From NCBI RefSeq assembly GCF_009696265.1, contig NZ_VUMH01000005.1, forward strand, positions 1-64,000: a DNA stretch of 64,000 nt. The letters are read 5' to 3'. Shown here in pieces: positions 51,754-62,500 of this stretch. A program made the translations under genes and the position numbers. Under the pieces are notes generated by a model that saw nothing but the letters and a program-made list of their open reading frames with translations, made no database searches and was not told the DNA's origin. Each line of letters starts with the position of its first letter. The first letter of the stretch is position 1. The stretch is from Desulfovibrio porci (GTDB taxonomy: Bacteria; Desulfobacterota; Desulfovibrionia; Desulfovibrionales; Desulfovibrionaceae).

Positions 51754-53748
51754 TTACGCGATTTCACTGCCGTCAGGCACGGGCTTGGCAACAGCCAGCA
51801 GGCTGAGTTCGTCCCCGCCCTGGGCGGTAAGCACCATGCCGTAGGACATCAGCCCCCGGATTTTGCGCGGCGCGAGATTCAGCACGGCGCAGACCTGCCT
51901 GCCCACCAGATTCTCGGGTTCGTAGTATTCTGCCAGTCCCGAAAGAATCTGGCGCGGCTGCCCTTCGCCGAAATCAATCTCCAGACGGAGGATGCGATCC
52001 GCGTTAGGGTGCCGCTCCGCAACACGCACCGTGCCCACCCGCAGATCCAGAGCCTTGAAGTGGTCAAAATCCACTTCAGACCGCCCCGCTTCCGTGGAAG
52101 GCGCGGGAACCTCCGCAGCAGCGGCGGACTTGTCCGCCTTTTTTTCTTTATGTTTTTCCTGAACCTTTGGCGCGGCGGCGTTCTTGTCCTCCGCCTCGGT
52201 CTTTTTCTTCACGTCGATGCGCGGAAAAAGATTGGACGCGGCCGCCACATGCGTGCCCGCGCCCAACCCGCCGAAGCAGGTGATTTCTTCTTCCAGGCCG
52301 GTTACCGGGGGCAGATTTTTTTCCGTGGGCTGGCCCAACTGTTCCAGCATCTGACGGGAGGCGTCGGGCATGACCGGCCAGAGGCAGATGGCGATTTTGC
52401 GCATAGCCGCCAGCAGAATATACATGACCGTGGCAAGCCGCTCCATATTCCCCTGCTTGTGCAAAGCCCAAGGGGCCTGGCTGTCCACGTACTTGTTCAG
52501 GGCGCGCACCAGTTCCCACAGGGATTCCAGGGCCTGGGCAAACTGCACGTTGCCGAACAACTGGGAGAAATTGCGCATGGCTGTGGCGCAGAGCTCCACG
52601 ATGGCCTCGTCATCCGGCTCCTGCTGCGTGGGCTGCGGCACGCGGCTGCCGAAATACTTGGCGGTCATGGAAAGCACCCGGCTGAAAAGATTACCCAGAT
52701 CGTTGGCCAGATCGGCGTTGATCCTGCCGATGAGCGCCTCTTCGCTGAAGCTGGCGTCGGAACCGAAGTGCATCTCGCGCAGCAGAAAATAACGGAAGGC
52801 ATCCAGCCCGAAGCGCTGCCCCGTTTCCAGGGGGTCCACCACATTGCCCAGGGATTTTGACATCTTGGTGTCCCGTGAGAGCCAGTAGCCGTGCACGTTG
52901 AGGTGCTTGTACAGCGGCAGACCGGCGGCCTTGAGCATGGTGGGCCAGAACACGGCGTGCGGTTTCAGGATATCCTTGGCCACCAGATGTTCGCCGGGCC
53001 AGTAACGGGCGTAGTCCGGCCCGTCGGGCCAACCCAGCGCGCTGATATAGTTGATCAGGGCGTCGAACCAGACGTAGCAGACGTAATCCTTGTCAAACGG
53101 CAGCTCAATGCCCCAGGTCAGGCGCGTTTTGGGGCGCGAGATGCAGAGATCCTCCAGCGCGCCGGATTCCAGCATGGCCAGCACTTCCGTCCGGTAGCGC
53201 TCGGGCCGGATGAAGTCCGGATGCCGGGCGATATGCTCCCGCAGCCAGGGCAGATACTTGGACATGCGAAAGAAGTAGTTCTTTTCGCTGATGAATTCCG
53301 GCTTGGTCAGATGCTGGGGGCAGAGGCCGTTTTCCAGCTCTTTTTCGGTGTAGAAACGTTCGCAGCCGTAGCAGTAATGGCCACCGAACTCGCCGAAATA
53401 GATGTCGCCGGCGTCATACACTTTTTGCAGAAAGTCCTGCACCGCGCGCTTGTGCGCCTCGTCGGTGGTGCGCACGAAACGGTCGTTGGCAACGCCCAGT
53501 TGCGGCCAGAGCGCCTGAAAACGGGCACTGACGGCGTCCACGAATTCCTTGGGGGTCTGGCCCTGCTTTTCGGCGGCCTGCACTATTTTGTCGCCGTGCT
53601 CGTCCGTGCCGGTCAGAAACAGCGTGTCCTCCCCCTGGAGTTTGTGAAAACGGGCCAGAGAATCCGCCACCACCGTGGTGTAGGCGTGCCCCAGATGAGG
53701 ATTGGCATTGACGTAGTAAATGGGCGTGGTGATGAAAAAGCTTTTCAC
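51754..53748 (-). CDS. metG: Methionyl-tRNA synthetase
   Basis: A 664-residue class I synthetase. The HIGH-type motif is PHLGH (17-21), zinc knuckles appear in CYGCERFYTEKEL and CPQH, KMSKS is in DTKMSKSLGNVVDP (about 290-303), and the anticodon-binding helices follow. A low-complexity Lys/Ala linker leads to a C-terminal tRNA-binding domain (DLRVGTVRVAERHPNADRILRLEIDFG). The linker plus C-terminal domain is the dimeric MetG arrangement. Confidence 0.96.
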   Translation of the reverse strand: MKSFFITTPIYYVNANPHLGHAYTTVVADSLARFHKLQGEDTLFLTGTDEHGDKIVQAAEKQGQTPKEFVDAVSARFQALWPQLGVANDRFVRTTDEAHKRAVQDFLQKVYDAGDIYFGEFGGHYCYGCERFYTEKELENGLCPQHLTKPEFISEKNYFFRMSKYLPWLREHIARHPDFIRPERYRTEVLAMLESGALEDLCISRPKTRLTWGIELPFDKDYVCYVWFDALINYISALGWPDGPDYARYWPGEHLVAKDILKPHAVFWPTMLKAAGLPLYKHLNVHGYWLSRDTKMSKSLGNVVDPLETGQRFGLDAFRYFLLREMHFGSDASFSEEALIGRINADLANDLGNLFSRVLSMTAKYFGSRVPQPTQQEPDDEAIVELCATAMRNFSQLFGNVQFAQALESLWELVRALNKYVDSQAPWALHKQGNMERLATVMYILLAAMRKIAICLWPVMPDASRQMLEQLGQPTEKNLPPVTGLEEEITCFGGLGAGTHVAAASNLFPRIDVKKKTEAEDKNAAAPKVQEKHKEKKADKSAAAAEVPAPSTEAGRSEVDFDHFKALDLRVGTVRVAERHPNADRILRLEIDFGEGQPRQILSGLAEYYEPENLVGRQVCAVLNLAPRKIRGLMSYGMVLTAQGGDELSLLAVAKPVPDGSEIA

Positions 53749-53922
53749 ACAAGGCTCCGTGCTGTTGGCTTGAATTCAGTCTCTACAGCTCATTTCAAAA
53801 TCGCCCTCGGGCGATTTATGAGGATCACTTCGCCGAAAACCATGTTTTCGGCTCGTTCACGGCGGATGTTGCCGCCGTGGCAGGCTCTCGGCCGCCGATA
53901 GCAGTCCGTTATGAAATGACTT

Positions 53923-55014
53923 CTACCCGTTTTCCGGGCGTTGTGACGGCTTGCGCCGACGCTTGCGGCGGCTTTTGCCGGGCTCGCCGGGTGGACTTGG
54001 CGCGTCGCCTCTTTCCTCCCGGTTTTCCGCCGAACCGGCCGCAGGCGGCTGCTCCGCCTCCCCAGCCCGCCCGCTTTCGGCGGGGGGCAAGAGATCGTCA
54101 AACAGGCCGGGGTCTTCCACCGTGTCGGGCGTTACGGAAACCACCAGCAGGCCATCGCCCTGGCGGGGCTTGGCTGCCTGCTTGGGCTGACCGCCCTGCT
54201 GCTGCGGCTCGGGACGATGGGGCGCCAGAGCCTGCCATTCGTCCAGGCTCAGCTCCAGTTCCTCGTTGTTTTCCGTGAGCACGGACAGGGAGTTGCGAAA
54301 CATGTTCGCCCGCAACACCTTCATGCCGCCCCGGTCGGTCTGGTATTTTTTGCCCAGACGCGGGCAGTTGCGGTGGAAATGATCGTAATTTTCCTGCTCG
54401 TAGGAAAGGCAGCAAAGCAGACGGCCACAGATGCCGGAAATTTTGGCGGGATTGAGAAAGAGGTTCTGTTCCTTGGCCATGCGGATGGTCACCGGCGCGA
54501 ATTTGCGCAGATAGCGCCGACAGCAGCAGACCATGCCGCAATTGCCCACTGCGCCCACCATCTGGGTCTCATGCCGCACGCCGATCTGGCGCAGCTCGAT
54601 ACGGGCACGGTATTCGCGCACCAGATCCTTGACCAGATCGCGGAAGTCGATGCGCGCGGGCGCGGTAAAGTAAAAAATCAGCTTGCTGCGGTCAAAAAAC
54701 ACTTCCACGTCCACCAGCTTCATATCCAGACGGCGATCGCGGATGCACTGGCGGCAAAAAAACGTGGCCTCGCGGGCAAGAGTCGCGTTTTCCCGGCCGG
54801 TGTCTTCTTCCGCGGGCCCCGCCTGCCGCAGAATGGAAGGCAGGTCCCGCTCTTCAGAGCCGGGCAGGCTCTCCAGCGGACCGGAAACCACTTCAGCCAG
54901 GGTCAGGCCCTGATCGGCCTCAATCAGGACGTGGTCGCCGCGCCTGAGCTCCGGCGGTCCGGAAAAATAGTTCGTCTGCCCGAGCGCGCGGAATTTAACA
55001 CCGAATATAGACAT
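53923..55014 (-). CDS. PSP1-domain protein (RicT/YaaT-like)
   Basis: About 363 residues starting at MSIFGVKFRALG. The PSP1 domain (residues about 5-230) has the cysteine set FFCRQCIRDRRLDMKLV, GNCGMVCCCRRYLRKFAPVT and ISGICGRLLCCLSYEQENY, with which RicT-type proteins hold Fe-S clusters in Bacillus. The last 100 residues are a Pro/Gly/Lys/Arg-rich low-complexity tail ending KSRRKRRRKPSQR, likely nucleic-acid binding. It precedes metG by about 175 bases. Confidence 0.88.
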   Translation of the reverse strand: MSIFGVKFRALGQTNYFSGPPELRRGDHVLIEADQGLTLAEVVSGPLESLPGSEERDLPSILRQAGPAEEDTGRENATLAREATFFCRQCIRDRRLDMKLVDVEVFFDRSKLIFYFTAPARIDFRDLVKDLVREYRARIELRQIGVRHETQMVGAVGNCGMVCCCRRYLRKFAPVTIRMAKEQNLFLNPAKISGICGRLLCCLSYEQENYDHFHRNCPRLGKKYQTDRGGMKVLRANMFRNSLSVLTENNEELELSLDEWQALAPHRPEPQQQGGQPKQAAKPRQGDGLLVVSVTPDTVEDPGLFDDLLPPAESGRAGEAEQPPAAGSAENREERGDAPSPPGEPGKSRRKRRRKPSQRPENG

Positions 55015-55173
55015 AAACATCACTGCGGTAAAAGCGTCAAAAAAGTCTGCCCAAAGGATTACTTTTCGGCCATATCGGCCTTGCTGTCAACACAGGGCAG
55101 CCGTAGCGCATCATTCGACACATTTGGAGGCAAGACATTACCAATCTATTCCACCCGGAGACGGCGGCAAGGC

Positions 55174-55800
55174 TCAGGCAGGAGTAAAAGGCTCGATTCT
55201 TCCGTCAAAGCCTTGCCCCGCCCGCTCTCTGTAAAGACTTTCATCAGCGGGGTCATTGCCGTGGAGGTGTTTTTCGTAATCCACCTCCACCAGCAGGGCG
55301 TTAGGGTTGAATACAAGGTTGCCGCTTGCCAGGGCTATGACGGAGAGTTCCGTATCCGCGAAATGCGAGTGGTAGCCCGTGTAAAAAACACCTTGGCCAT
55401 AGACGCTTTTCAGCCAACGGCGCATTGCCAGCCCGAACACCGCGATCTTTCCGAAAAATCTTCCGTCATTGAACGCAAGGAGTCCGGCCCGGCTTTTTTC
55501 TAATGCATGCAGGCCATAGTCCAGCCAGTACTGGCCCGCGAAGGCGTCCTGCGCCACGTAGCCGAAGCAGGCGGACCGCGTTTTATTATAAACGCTGTTG
55601 GCCGTGGCGATGAATCCCAAACGAAGGTCATCTTCAGCAATGACAAGGAGGCCTTCCCGATCCGTGCGCCTGCTCATGACCTCGGCGGCCCTCCGGGCCA
55701 GTTTCATATCCGTGGTCGGCATGACAATAATAGTGTCATGGGCGCGGGGTTCGACATAATCGGCCAGCGAGGAGGTTTTGATATGGCTGATGTGCAGCAT
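55174..55800 (-). CDS. Glycosyltransferase-like protein, likely small GT-A type
   Basis: A 208-residue protein. MLHISHIKTSSLADYVEPRAHDTIIVMPTTD and AEDDLRLGFIATANSVYNKTRS, with FGYVAQDAFAGQYWLDYGL, resemble a nucleotide-sugar-binding fold with an EDD (DxD-like) site. The match is weak. Its end and the 566-residue gene just upstream (start-to-stop gap 9 bases) suggest they work together in surface glycosylation. Family uncertain. Confidence 0.55.
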   Translation of the reverse strand: MLHISHIKTSSLADYVEPRAHDTIIVMPTTDMKLARRAAEVMSRRTDREGLLVIAEDDLRLGFIATANSVYNKTRSACFGYVAQDAFAGQYWLDYGLHALEKSRAGLLAFNDGRFFGKIAVFGLAMRRWLKSVYGQGVFYTGYHSHFADTELSVIALASGNLVFNPNALLVEVDYEKHLHGNDPADESLYRERAGQGFDGRIEPFTPA

Positions 55801-55809
55801 GGATTCCTT

Positions 55810-57501
55810 TTATGAAAAAGTCGGGAAAGAACGCGGGCCCGTTGGTGTTGTGAACCGCGTGCAACGAATGCCCTGCCGGTCGGCCGCGAGACGGAATTCA
55901 GCTTCCTGTCCGGCGTTACGGGCCAGCCCGTATGCCGCCTCAACCTCAGCAAGGCCTTCCTCCAAGCGGAAGCTGCGCAGGCAAGCCAAGGCATAATCCA
56001 GACTTGCCCGCCAGTCTTCCGGAGCATCAAGACTACGGCGGGCATTGCAGTTGACCGCAAGAGAAAGAAGAGGGGTTTTGTCGCAGCATTCAGTCATCTT
56101 CCGGACCCACAGCCGACGGTTTTCCTCATCCGGAATCCATTGCTCCGCCATGAGAAACATCTCCAAGGCGCTTTCCGGACAGTCTCGCGCCGGATCGAAC
56201 TGAAAACCCGGCTGACAAAGACGCCCTGCGCGCGCCAGCATATCCGCCCAGGCCAAACAACCCTGAAAAAGATTCGCGGGCGCGGGCAGCTCCGTCTTTT
56301 TACCGTGCTGACGCCGCCAGCAGGCCTGAAACGCGGGCAAGTCTCCCAGGCGAAGGGCCGCAACGGCACAGACGGTATGGATATCAAGAGAAGCTTCAGC
56401 GTCAGGGGAAAAATCCGGCCCGCAGCTTTCAGGTGCGAGAATCTCTGAAAGCAGATTCCGCGCGTCTTCCATGCGACCGCTCTCAAGGAGCAGGCGCAGG
56501 CGCATGGCCGTGACATCGTGGTGGATGTCCTGACGCTCAAGCAGCGCCGCCAATGACGGCAGATGCTTTCGGTATGCGGGATTGCCTCTCGCCCACTGGA
56601 CGCAAGCCAGAGCGAAAATCCGTTCCGATTCGCCGGGGGCGCAGGTCCGCGCGGAGAAGGATCGGAATATACGGATAAGTTCGGAAGCACGGTGCTCCGG
56701 CAGGTGGTTCATCTGCACTCTCCGTTGCGCCGCCTGACCGATTTTTTCCGTCAAGGCCGGGCGTACGGAGAAAAAAGAAAGGAGTTCGTCAAGTTCCAGA
56801 GCGTGCCGATAGGTGAGCACTTCTTTGCCCGGCTCAAAATGGGCGTGCAAATCTTCCCCGATATCTTCGGTGAGCACGCAACAACCACAGGAAGCCCCCT
56901 CCATGATGCGGAAGTTGAATTCCCGGCAAATGGATTCATTGGGGAGGATGCGGGTGTCGTCGTATAAATCCAGCATGGCCTGAAAAGAAAGCGGGCGGGC
57001 GTCCACATGGTGGCGTTGTTGTAAAAATTGCGCGAAGCGGGATCGCCGGGGACGGTTTTGATCAATGACGCCCACAAAGGCGGCCGTTTGGCGACGCTGG
57101 GCATGAGAACGCCATGCGCGTCCGAAGCCCGGCATGGCGAAAGGGCGCGCATCGTTCCGCAGCCGCCATGCCGCCGGCAATGAATTGAACAAGTTCGGGT
57201 GGGGCGTCAGAACAAGGTCGAAAAGCCGGCCATACCAGCGCTGCCAGAAGAGATTCAGATGGCTGTCCAGAGCCCAAAAAATCTTGGGACAATCCAGTTC
57301 CTCCAGACCGCTCAAAAAAATCCTGCGTGCCAAATGTTCCATCTGCACAAGCAGATCGGGCCTGAACTTTTCCCCCGAGGCGTCGGGGCCACGCAGAAGC
57401 CGCCGTACCGGTACAAGGCCACCCTCGCCTTTGAGGTTGACCCTGCGCACGGTATGACCCGGCATTTCTCCAAAATTGCAATCCACCAGAAGGATATTCA
57501 T
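55810..57501 (-). CDS. CgeB-like glycosyltransferase with helical repeat tail
   Basis: A 563-residue protein. Residues about 1-300 have the GT-B/CgeB layout: NLFWQRWYGRLFDLVLTPHPNLF and NESICREFNFRIMEGASCGCCVLTEDIGEDLHAHF, the nucleotide-sugar site. The remaining 260 residues are helical and may be TPR-like (LPSLAALLERQDIHHDVTAMRLRLLLESGRMEDARNLL). This type of fused architecture is seen in flagellin or pilin glycosylation loci, but no target is adjacent. The ATG chosen has no clear ribosome-binding site. Confidence 0.8.
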   Translation of the reverse strand: MNILLVDCNFGEMPGHTVRRVNLKGEGGLVPVRRLLRGPDASGEKFRPDLLVQMEHLARRIFLSGLEELDCPKIFWALDSHLNLFWQRWYGRLFDLVLTPHPNLFNSLPAAWRLRNDARPFAMPGFGRAWRSHAQRRQTAAFVGVIDQNRPRRSRFAQFLQQRHHVDARPLSFQAMLDLYDDTRILPNESICREFNFRIMEGASCGCCVLTEDIGEDLHAHFEPGKEVLTYRHALELDELLSFFSVRPALTEKIGQAAQRRVQMNHLPEHRASELIRIFRSFSARTCAPGESERIFALACVQWARGNPAYRKHLPSLAALLERQDIHHDVTAMRLRLLLESGRMEDARNLLSEILAPESCGPDFSPDAEASLDIHTVCAVAALRLGDLPAFQACWRRQHGKKTELPAPANLFQGCLAWADMLARAGRLCQPGFQFDPARDCPESALEMFLMAEQWIPDEENRRLWVRKMTECCDKTPLLSLAVNCNARRSLDAPEDWRASLDYALACLRSFRLEEGLAEVEAAYGLARNAGQEAEFRLAADRQGIRCTRFTTPTGPRSFPTFS

Positions 57502-57674
57502 GTTGCACAAAAATTGTTGATGCGCTCCGTCAAAAATACGATCGACATTACCCTATTGGTTGATTTTACCCGAGCGCCCGCTTTTGTCCAGCCGGGAAAA
57601 GCATACGCGGAACCTCCCGCCTTGCCATAGCTGCCCCCCTGTTTTACATTTGCGGCATAAAGGGGAGACGAAGA

Positions 57675-58232
57675 ATGATCGAAAGAGATGACGCCTTGAA
57701 ATTGCTGGCGGATCAGGGCACGCCGACATCGCTTTTGCAGCACGCACTGGCCGCCGAGGCCATCATGCGCGCCTTGGCGCGCCGTTTCGGCGAGGATGAG
57801 GAACTCTGGGGCCTGACCGGCCTGTTGCACGATCTGGACTACCCTTCCACCGCTGAAGCGCCCGAGCGGCACGGCCTGGAGAGCGCTGAGCTGCTGTCCG
57901 GCAAACTGCCGGAAGAGGCCCTCGCCGCCATCCGTGCCCATAACGGCGAAATGAACGGCGCGACACCGCAAAGCCGTTTTGATTATGCCTTGCGCTGCGG
58001 CGAAACCGTCACCGGACTCATCAGCGCAGCGGCGCGCATGCGCCCCACCGGCCTGGAAGGCATGGAGCCCAAAAGCATCAAGAAAAAGATGAAGGACAAA
58101 GCTTTTGCCGCCAGCGTGAACCGGGACAATATCCGCCAGTGCGCCAACGCCGGGCTGGAACTGGACGAATTTCTGGCTCTGGCCATTGAGGCCATGCACG
58201 CCAGGGCCGCCGAGTTGGACTTGAGCAAATAA
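57675..58232 (+). CDS. HD-domain hydrolase
   Basis: A 185-residue protein. The HD signature is GLTGLLHDLDYPST (His and Asp at about 52-53), following an LLQHALAAEAIM helix with the first His, and a later ALRCGETVTGL. Metal-dependent HD proteins hydrolyse phosphate esters, but the substrate is unknown. GGGGAGA precedes the start. It lies in front of the phosphofructokinase gene with 27 bases between them. Confidence 0.85.
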   Translation: MIERDDALKLLADQGTPTSLLQHALAAEAIMRALARRFGEDEELWGLTGLLHDLDYPSTAEAPERHGLESAELLSGKLPEEALAAIRAHNGEMNGATPQSRFDYALRCGETVTGLISAAARMRPTGLEGMEPKSIKKKMKDKAFAASVNRDNIRQCANAGLELDEFLALAIEAMHARAAELDLSK

Positions 58233-58259
58233 GCGTTTTACCTTTTTATGAGGCAGATC

Positions 58260-59564
58260 ATGGAAGAATGCGCGCTGGATACGAGCATCCGCACCCTTGG
58301 CCCCTGCAAGCTGGAGTCGCGCCTGCCCTACCGCACTTGGGCAGACGACAAAAGCATTCAGATTTTTGTGGATGAGGAACTGAGCGAGCATAAGGGAGAT
58401 GCCTGCGTCGTCTCCTTTGAGGCGGCCGGACCGCGTAAGAAGCTCTATTTCGACTCCTCCCGCGCCAAGTGCGCCATCGTCACCTGCGGCGGCCTGTGCC
58501 CCGGCATCAACGACGTGATCCGCGCCATTGTCATGGAGGCCTACCATGCCTATAAGGTGCCTTCCATCGTGGGCATTCCCTACGGGCTGGAAGGCTTTAT
58601 CCCCAAATACCGGCACAGCCTGCGGGAGCTGACGCCGGAAGTGGTGGCCGACATTCATCGTTTCGGCGGCACCATCCTGGGCTCGTCGCGCGGGCCGCAG
58701 TCGCCCGAGGAAATCGTGGACACGCTGGAGCGCTGCAACGTCAACGCCCTCTTCGTCATCGGCGGCGACGGCACCATGAAGGCCGCCCTGTCCATCAGCC
58801 GGGAAATACAGAACCGGGGCCTGAAAATCACGGTGATAGGCATTCCCAAAACCATTGACAACGACATCAACTTCATCCCCCAGTCCTTCGGCTTTGAAAC
58901 CGCCGTGTTCAAAGCCACCGAGGCTATTGAGTGCGCCCATACCGAGGCCTGCGGCACCCCCAACGGCATCGGCCTGGTCAGGCTCATGGGCCGGGAGTCG
59001 GGCTTTATCGCCGCGCGGGCCACGCTGGCCCTCAAGGAAGTGAACTTCGTGCTGATTCCGGAAGCGCCTTTCATCCTGGAAGGCGAAGGCGGTCTGCTGC
59101 CCGCCCTGGAGGAGCGCCTGCGGGACAGGGGACACGCGGTCATCGTGGCGGCTGAAGGCGCGGGCCAGCATCTGCTGGAGCACAACGCCGGTACGGACGC
59201 CTCCGGCAATCCCGTGCTGGGTGAAATAGCCGACCTGCTGCGCAAGGAAATCCACCGTTACCTCAATGACCGCGGGATGGAACATTCCATCAAATACATC
59301 GACCCCAGCTACATCATCCGTTCCGTGCCCGCCAATGCCAACGACAAGGTATACTGCGGCTTTCTGGGCCAATACGCCGTGCATGCGGCCATGGCCGGGC
59401 GCACTGATATGGTGGTGGCCAAACTTCAGGACCGCTACGTGCATCTGCCGCTGGAACTGGTCACCCGCACGCGCCGCAAGCTGAATATTTATTCCGATCT
59501 CTGGCGCGCGGTGCTGGAATCCACGGGACAGGGCATGCTCAAGGGCATGCTGCCGCCCGAATAG
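58260..59564 (+). CDS. pfkA: 6-phosphofructokinase
   Basis: A 434-residue phosphofructokinase of the long clade. CGGLCPGINDVIRAIV is the nucleotide loop, FVIGGDGTMKAA carries the GGDG residue found in ATP-dependent enzymes (PPi-dependent ones have GGDD), and GIPKTIDNDI is the catalytic Asp motif. Then ESGFIAARATLAL and a C-terminal cap. The start at MEECALD was chosen because GAGG lies 7 bases before it; an ATG 12 bases upstream is an alternative. Confidence 0.93.
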   Translation: MEECALDTSIRTLGPCKLESRLPYRTWADDKSIQIFVDEELSEHKGDACVVSFEAAGPRKKLYFDSSRAKCAIVTCGGLCPGINDVIRAIVMEAYHAYKVPSIVGIPYGLEGFIPKYRHSLRELTPEVVADIHRFGGTILGSSRGPQSPEEIVDTLERCNVNALFVIGGDGTMKAALSISREIQNRGLKITVIGIPKTIDNDINFIPQSFGFETAVFKATEAIECAHTEACGTPNGIGLVRLMGRESGFIAARATLALKEVNFVLIPEAPFILEGEGGLLPALEERLRDRGHAVIVAAEGAGQHLLEHNAGTDASGNPVLGEIADLLRKEIHRYLNDRGMEHSIKYIDPSYIIRSVPANANDKVYCGFLGQYAVHAAMAGRTDMVVAKLQDRYVHLPLELVTRTRRKLNIYSDLWRAVLESTGQGMLKGMLPPE

Positions 59565-59575
59565 AGCGTTTTTTC

Positions 59576-62500
59576 ATGTCGCGTCTTTGCCAGGTCAAGG
59601 CCTCGGCCGGTTCCGGTAAAACCTATGAGTTGACCCGCTGTTTTCTGTTGCGCCTGATGGAATGCGGGCACACGGCCGGTGTGGCGGCTTCCCCGGCCTG
59701 CGCGCTGGCTCCTGAAGGCCGACAGTGCGGCTGGGGCGATATCCTGGCCGTCACCTTCACCAATGCCGCCGCCGCCGAGATGCGCGAGCGCGTCATCCGC
59801 CGACTGAAAAGCGCGGCTCTGGGCATGCGCTCCAGCGACCTCCCCCTTGACGCCGACGAAGCCCGCCGCTGGGTGGATGTGATCATGCGCGACCTGAGCG
59901 CGCTGAACATCCGCACCATTGACAGCCTCTTGCACCTCATCGTGCGCGCCGCCGCTCTGGAGCTGAATCTTCATCCTGACTTCCAGCCGGTGTTCGCCAC
60001 CGAAGAAGCACTGACTCCCTATCTGGAACTTTTTCTGGAGCGGGCCTGGCGGGACGATGCGGCCATGCGCGATCTTTTGCGCGATGCCTGCCGTGCCTTG
60101 GTGGTGCATGGCAGGAGCAAAGGCTTTCTGGCCGGGGAAAAACTGCTCCGCCAGTTGCGGGATTTGCTGGACGACGTGCTGCTGGGCCGCTTTGAGGATT
60201 TGACGCCGGAGCCGATTCTTAAAGGAAAGCTTCAAGAAATGGACGCGGCCGCTACACGCGCCGCGCGGGAACTTCTGACCGCCGCTCAGGCTGCGGGCCT
60301 GCGCTGGAAAAAACCTGCTCTGGGCGCGGTGGAACAACTGGCTCAGGGCCGGATGGACAAATGTTCTTCCGCTTTCGCCGTTAAGGAGACCCCCGAGGAA
60401 TTGTTTCTCAAAGGCGCGGTGGTGCCGCAGGAGGCGGCGCGGGCTTTTGCCGCCTATGCGGCCAATGCCCGCCGCCGGGCTGTGGATGGCGAGTTGATTG
60501 TGCAGGCTCTGCGCATCTCTCCTTTTGTGCGCCTTGCCCGGGCGCTGGTGAGCGCTTTTCTGCAAAATCAGGAACAGGAAGGCGCGCTGCCCGGCCTGCT
60601 GGTGCCGGGTCTGGCACAGGAGGTGCTTGAAGGCGAACGCGGCGTGCCGGAAGCGCTCTGCCGCTTGGGCACGCGCCTGACCCACTTTCTAGTGGACGAA
60701 TTTCAGGATACCAGCCGCGAACAGTGGCAGGCTTTGCGTCCTTTGGTGGAGGAAGCCCTGTCGCGCGGCGGTTCCCTGACTTGGGTGGGGGACGTCAAAC
60801 AGTCCATCTACGGTTGGCGCGGCGGCGAACCGGAACTGTTCGACGCGGTGTTTGAGGATCAGGGCCTGACCCGGCTGGCCCCCGGCGGGGAGCGTCGTAA
60901 TCTGCCCCGCAACTGGCGCAGCCGCCGTGAAGTGGTGGAGCACAACAACCGGATTTTCGCGCCGCTGGAAAACGTGATCACGGCACAGCGCGTTCTTGCC
61001 GCCCTGTTGCCCGCCGACACGCCGCAGGATGTCTTGGCCGCCGCCACACAACGCCTGAATAGGGCCTTCGCGGCCACGGCGCAACAATGCCCGCCCGAAG
61101 CCCGCAATGGCGGCCTGGTGCGGGCGGAGGATATACAGGGGGCGTCGCAGGACGATTTGCGTGAACTCGTGCTGGAACGCCTCTGCGAACTGCTGCGGGA
61201 CGAAATCGGCCCGCGCCGCGCCTGGTCCGACGTGCTGGTGCTGGTGCGGGGCAACGAAACCGCCCGCGTGACGGCCGAAGGCCTGGTGCGCGAGGGCATT
61301 CCGGTCATTACGGAGAACAGCCTGCTGCTGGCCGAGCATCCGCTTATTGTCCAGACCGTGGCCCTGCTGGCTTTTCTGGACAACCCCGAGGACGATATCG
61401 CTTTCTGGACCCTGCTCACGGGTTCCATCGTGCTGGAGCACCCCCAGGTGGCAGAACTTGATTGGGAGGCGCTGCACGGCTGGTGCGCCGACTCCGGGCG
61501 CGGCCCTCTTTACCTGCGTTTCAAGCGGCGCTGGCCGCGGATATGGCAGGATCTGCTCGCGCCCTTCCACGGACAGTCCGGCCTGATGACGCCCTATGAC
61601 ACGGTGCTGGAATGGTTCGCGCATCTGGAAGTGGAAAAGCGCTTCCCGGAAGCGCGTACCTTTTTGCGTCGTTTCATGGAAGTGCTGCACAGCGCGGAAG
61701 AAAAAGGTCTGGCCACCTTATCCACTTTTCTGGAGCACTGGCGGGACAAAAGCGGCGAAGAAAAGGTGCCCATGCCCGAAAACATGAACGCCGTGCGCGT
61801 GATGACCATCCATAAATCCAAGGGGCTGGAAGCTCCGGTGGTGATTCTGCCCTGGACCGGCTTCAGCGTGCGTCCGGCGGGCCGTCCCGTCCTGCTGGAG
61901 CGCGAGGGCCTGCGCATGGTCGTGCCCAACCGCAAGGCGCTGGGTGAAATCTACTATGAGGATCTGGCGCGGCAGGCCTGCGAAAATCTGGATCTGCTTT
62001 ACGTAGCCTTTACCAGGGCCAGGGACGAACTGCATATTTTCCGCACCGGCACGCCGAGTCAGGACAAATCCGGCTCGCTCTGCGCGGCTCTGGACATTCT
62101 CTGGCAGGAAGCCGGTCTGGCCTTGCCCTACAGTCAGGGCGCGCCGCCGGAGGACCTGCCGACAGCCATACCGGACGATGCGGCCAGCCTTGAACCGTCC
62201 TCCACGCTCTGCGCCGATACGGCTGCGGCGGAACAGGGCTGGCGGCCCATGCAGTGGCTGCCGCGTCTGAAAATCTTCCGTAACCCTCTGGGCGGCTTTG
62301 CGTTCAAAACCGAGGACCGCGGTAGTCTGCTCCATTTCTGTCTGGAACATCTGCGCATCACCGGCCATGCGGAAGAGGACGCCAGGTCCGCCCTGTTCTT
62401 CGGCCTGCGCCATTTCCCTCTGCCCGTGCCCGACGACGCAGCCCTGCGCAAGTCGTTGGCCGGAGCTCTGGCCTGGTTCGCGGCTCAGCCCGAGGCCGCA

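Noticed and set aside
57498..59444. A 648-codon minus-strand frame opposite the HD-domain and phosphofructokinase genes
   Set aside because: Both opposite genes have clear motifs; this frame has none and a Gly/His-rich composition typical of shadows.
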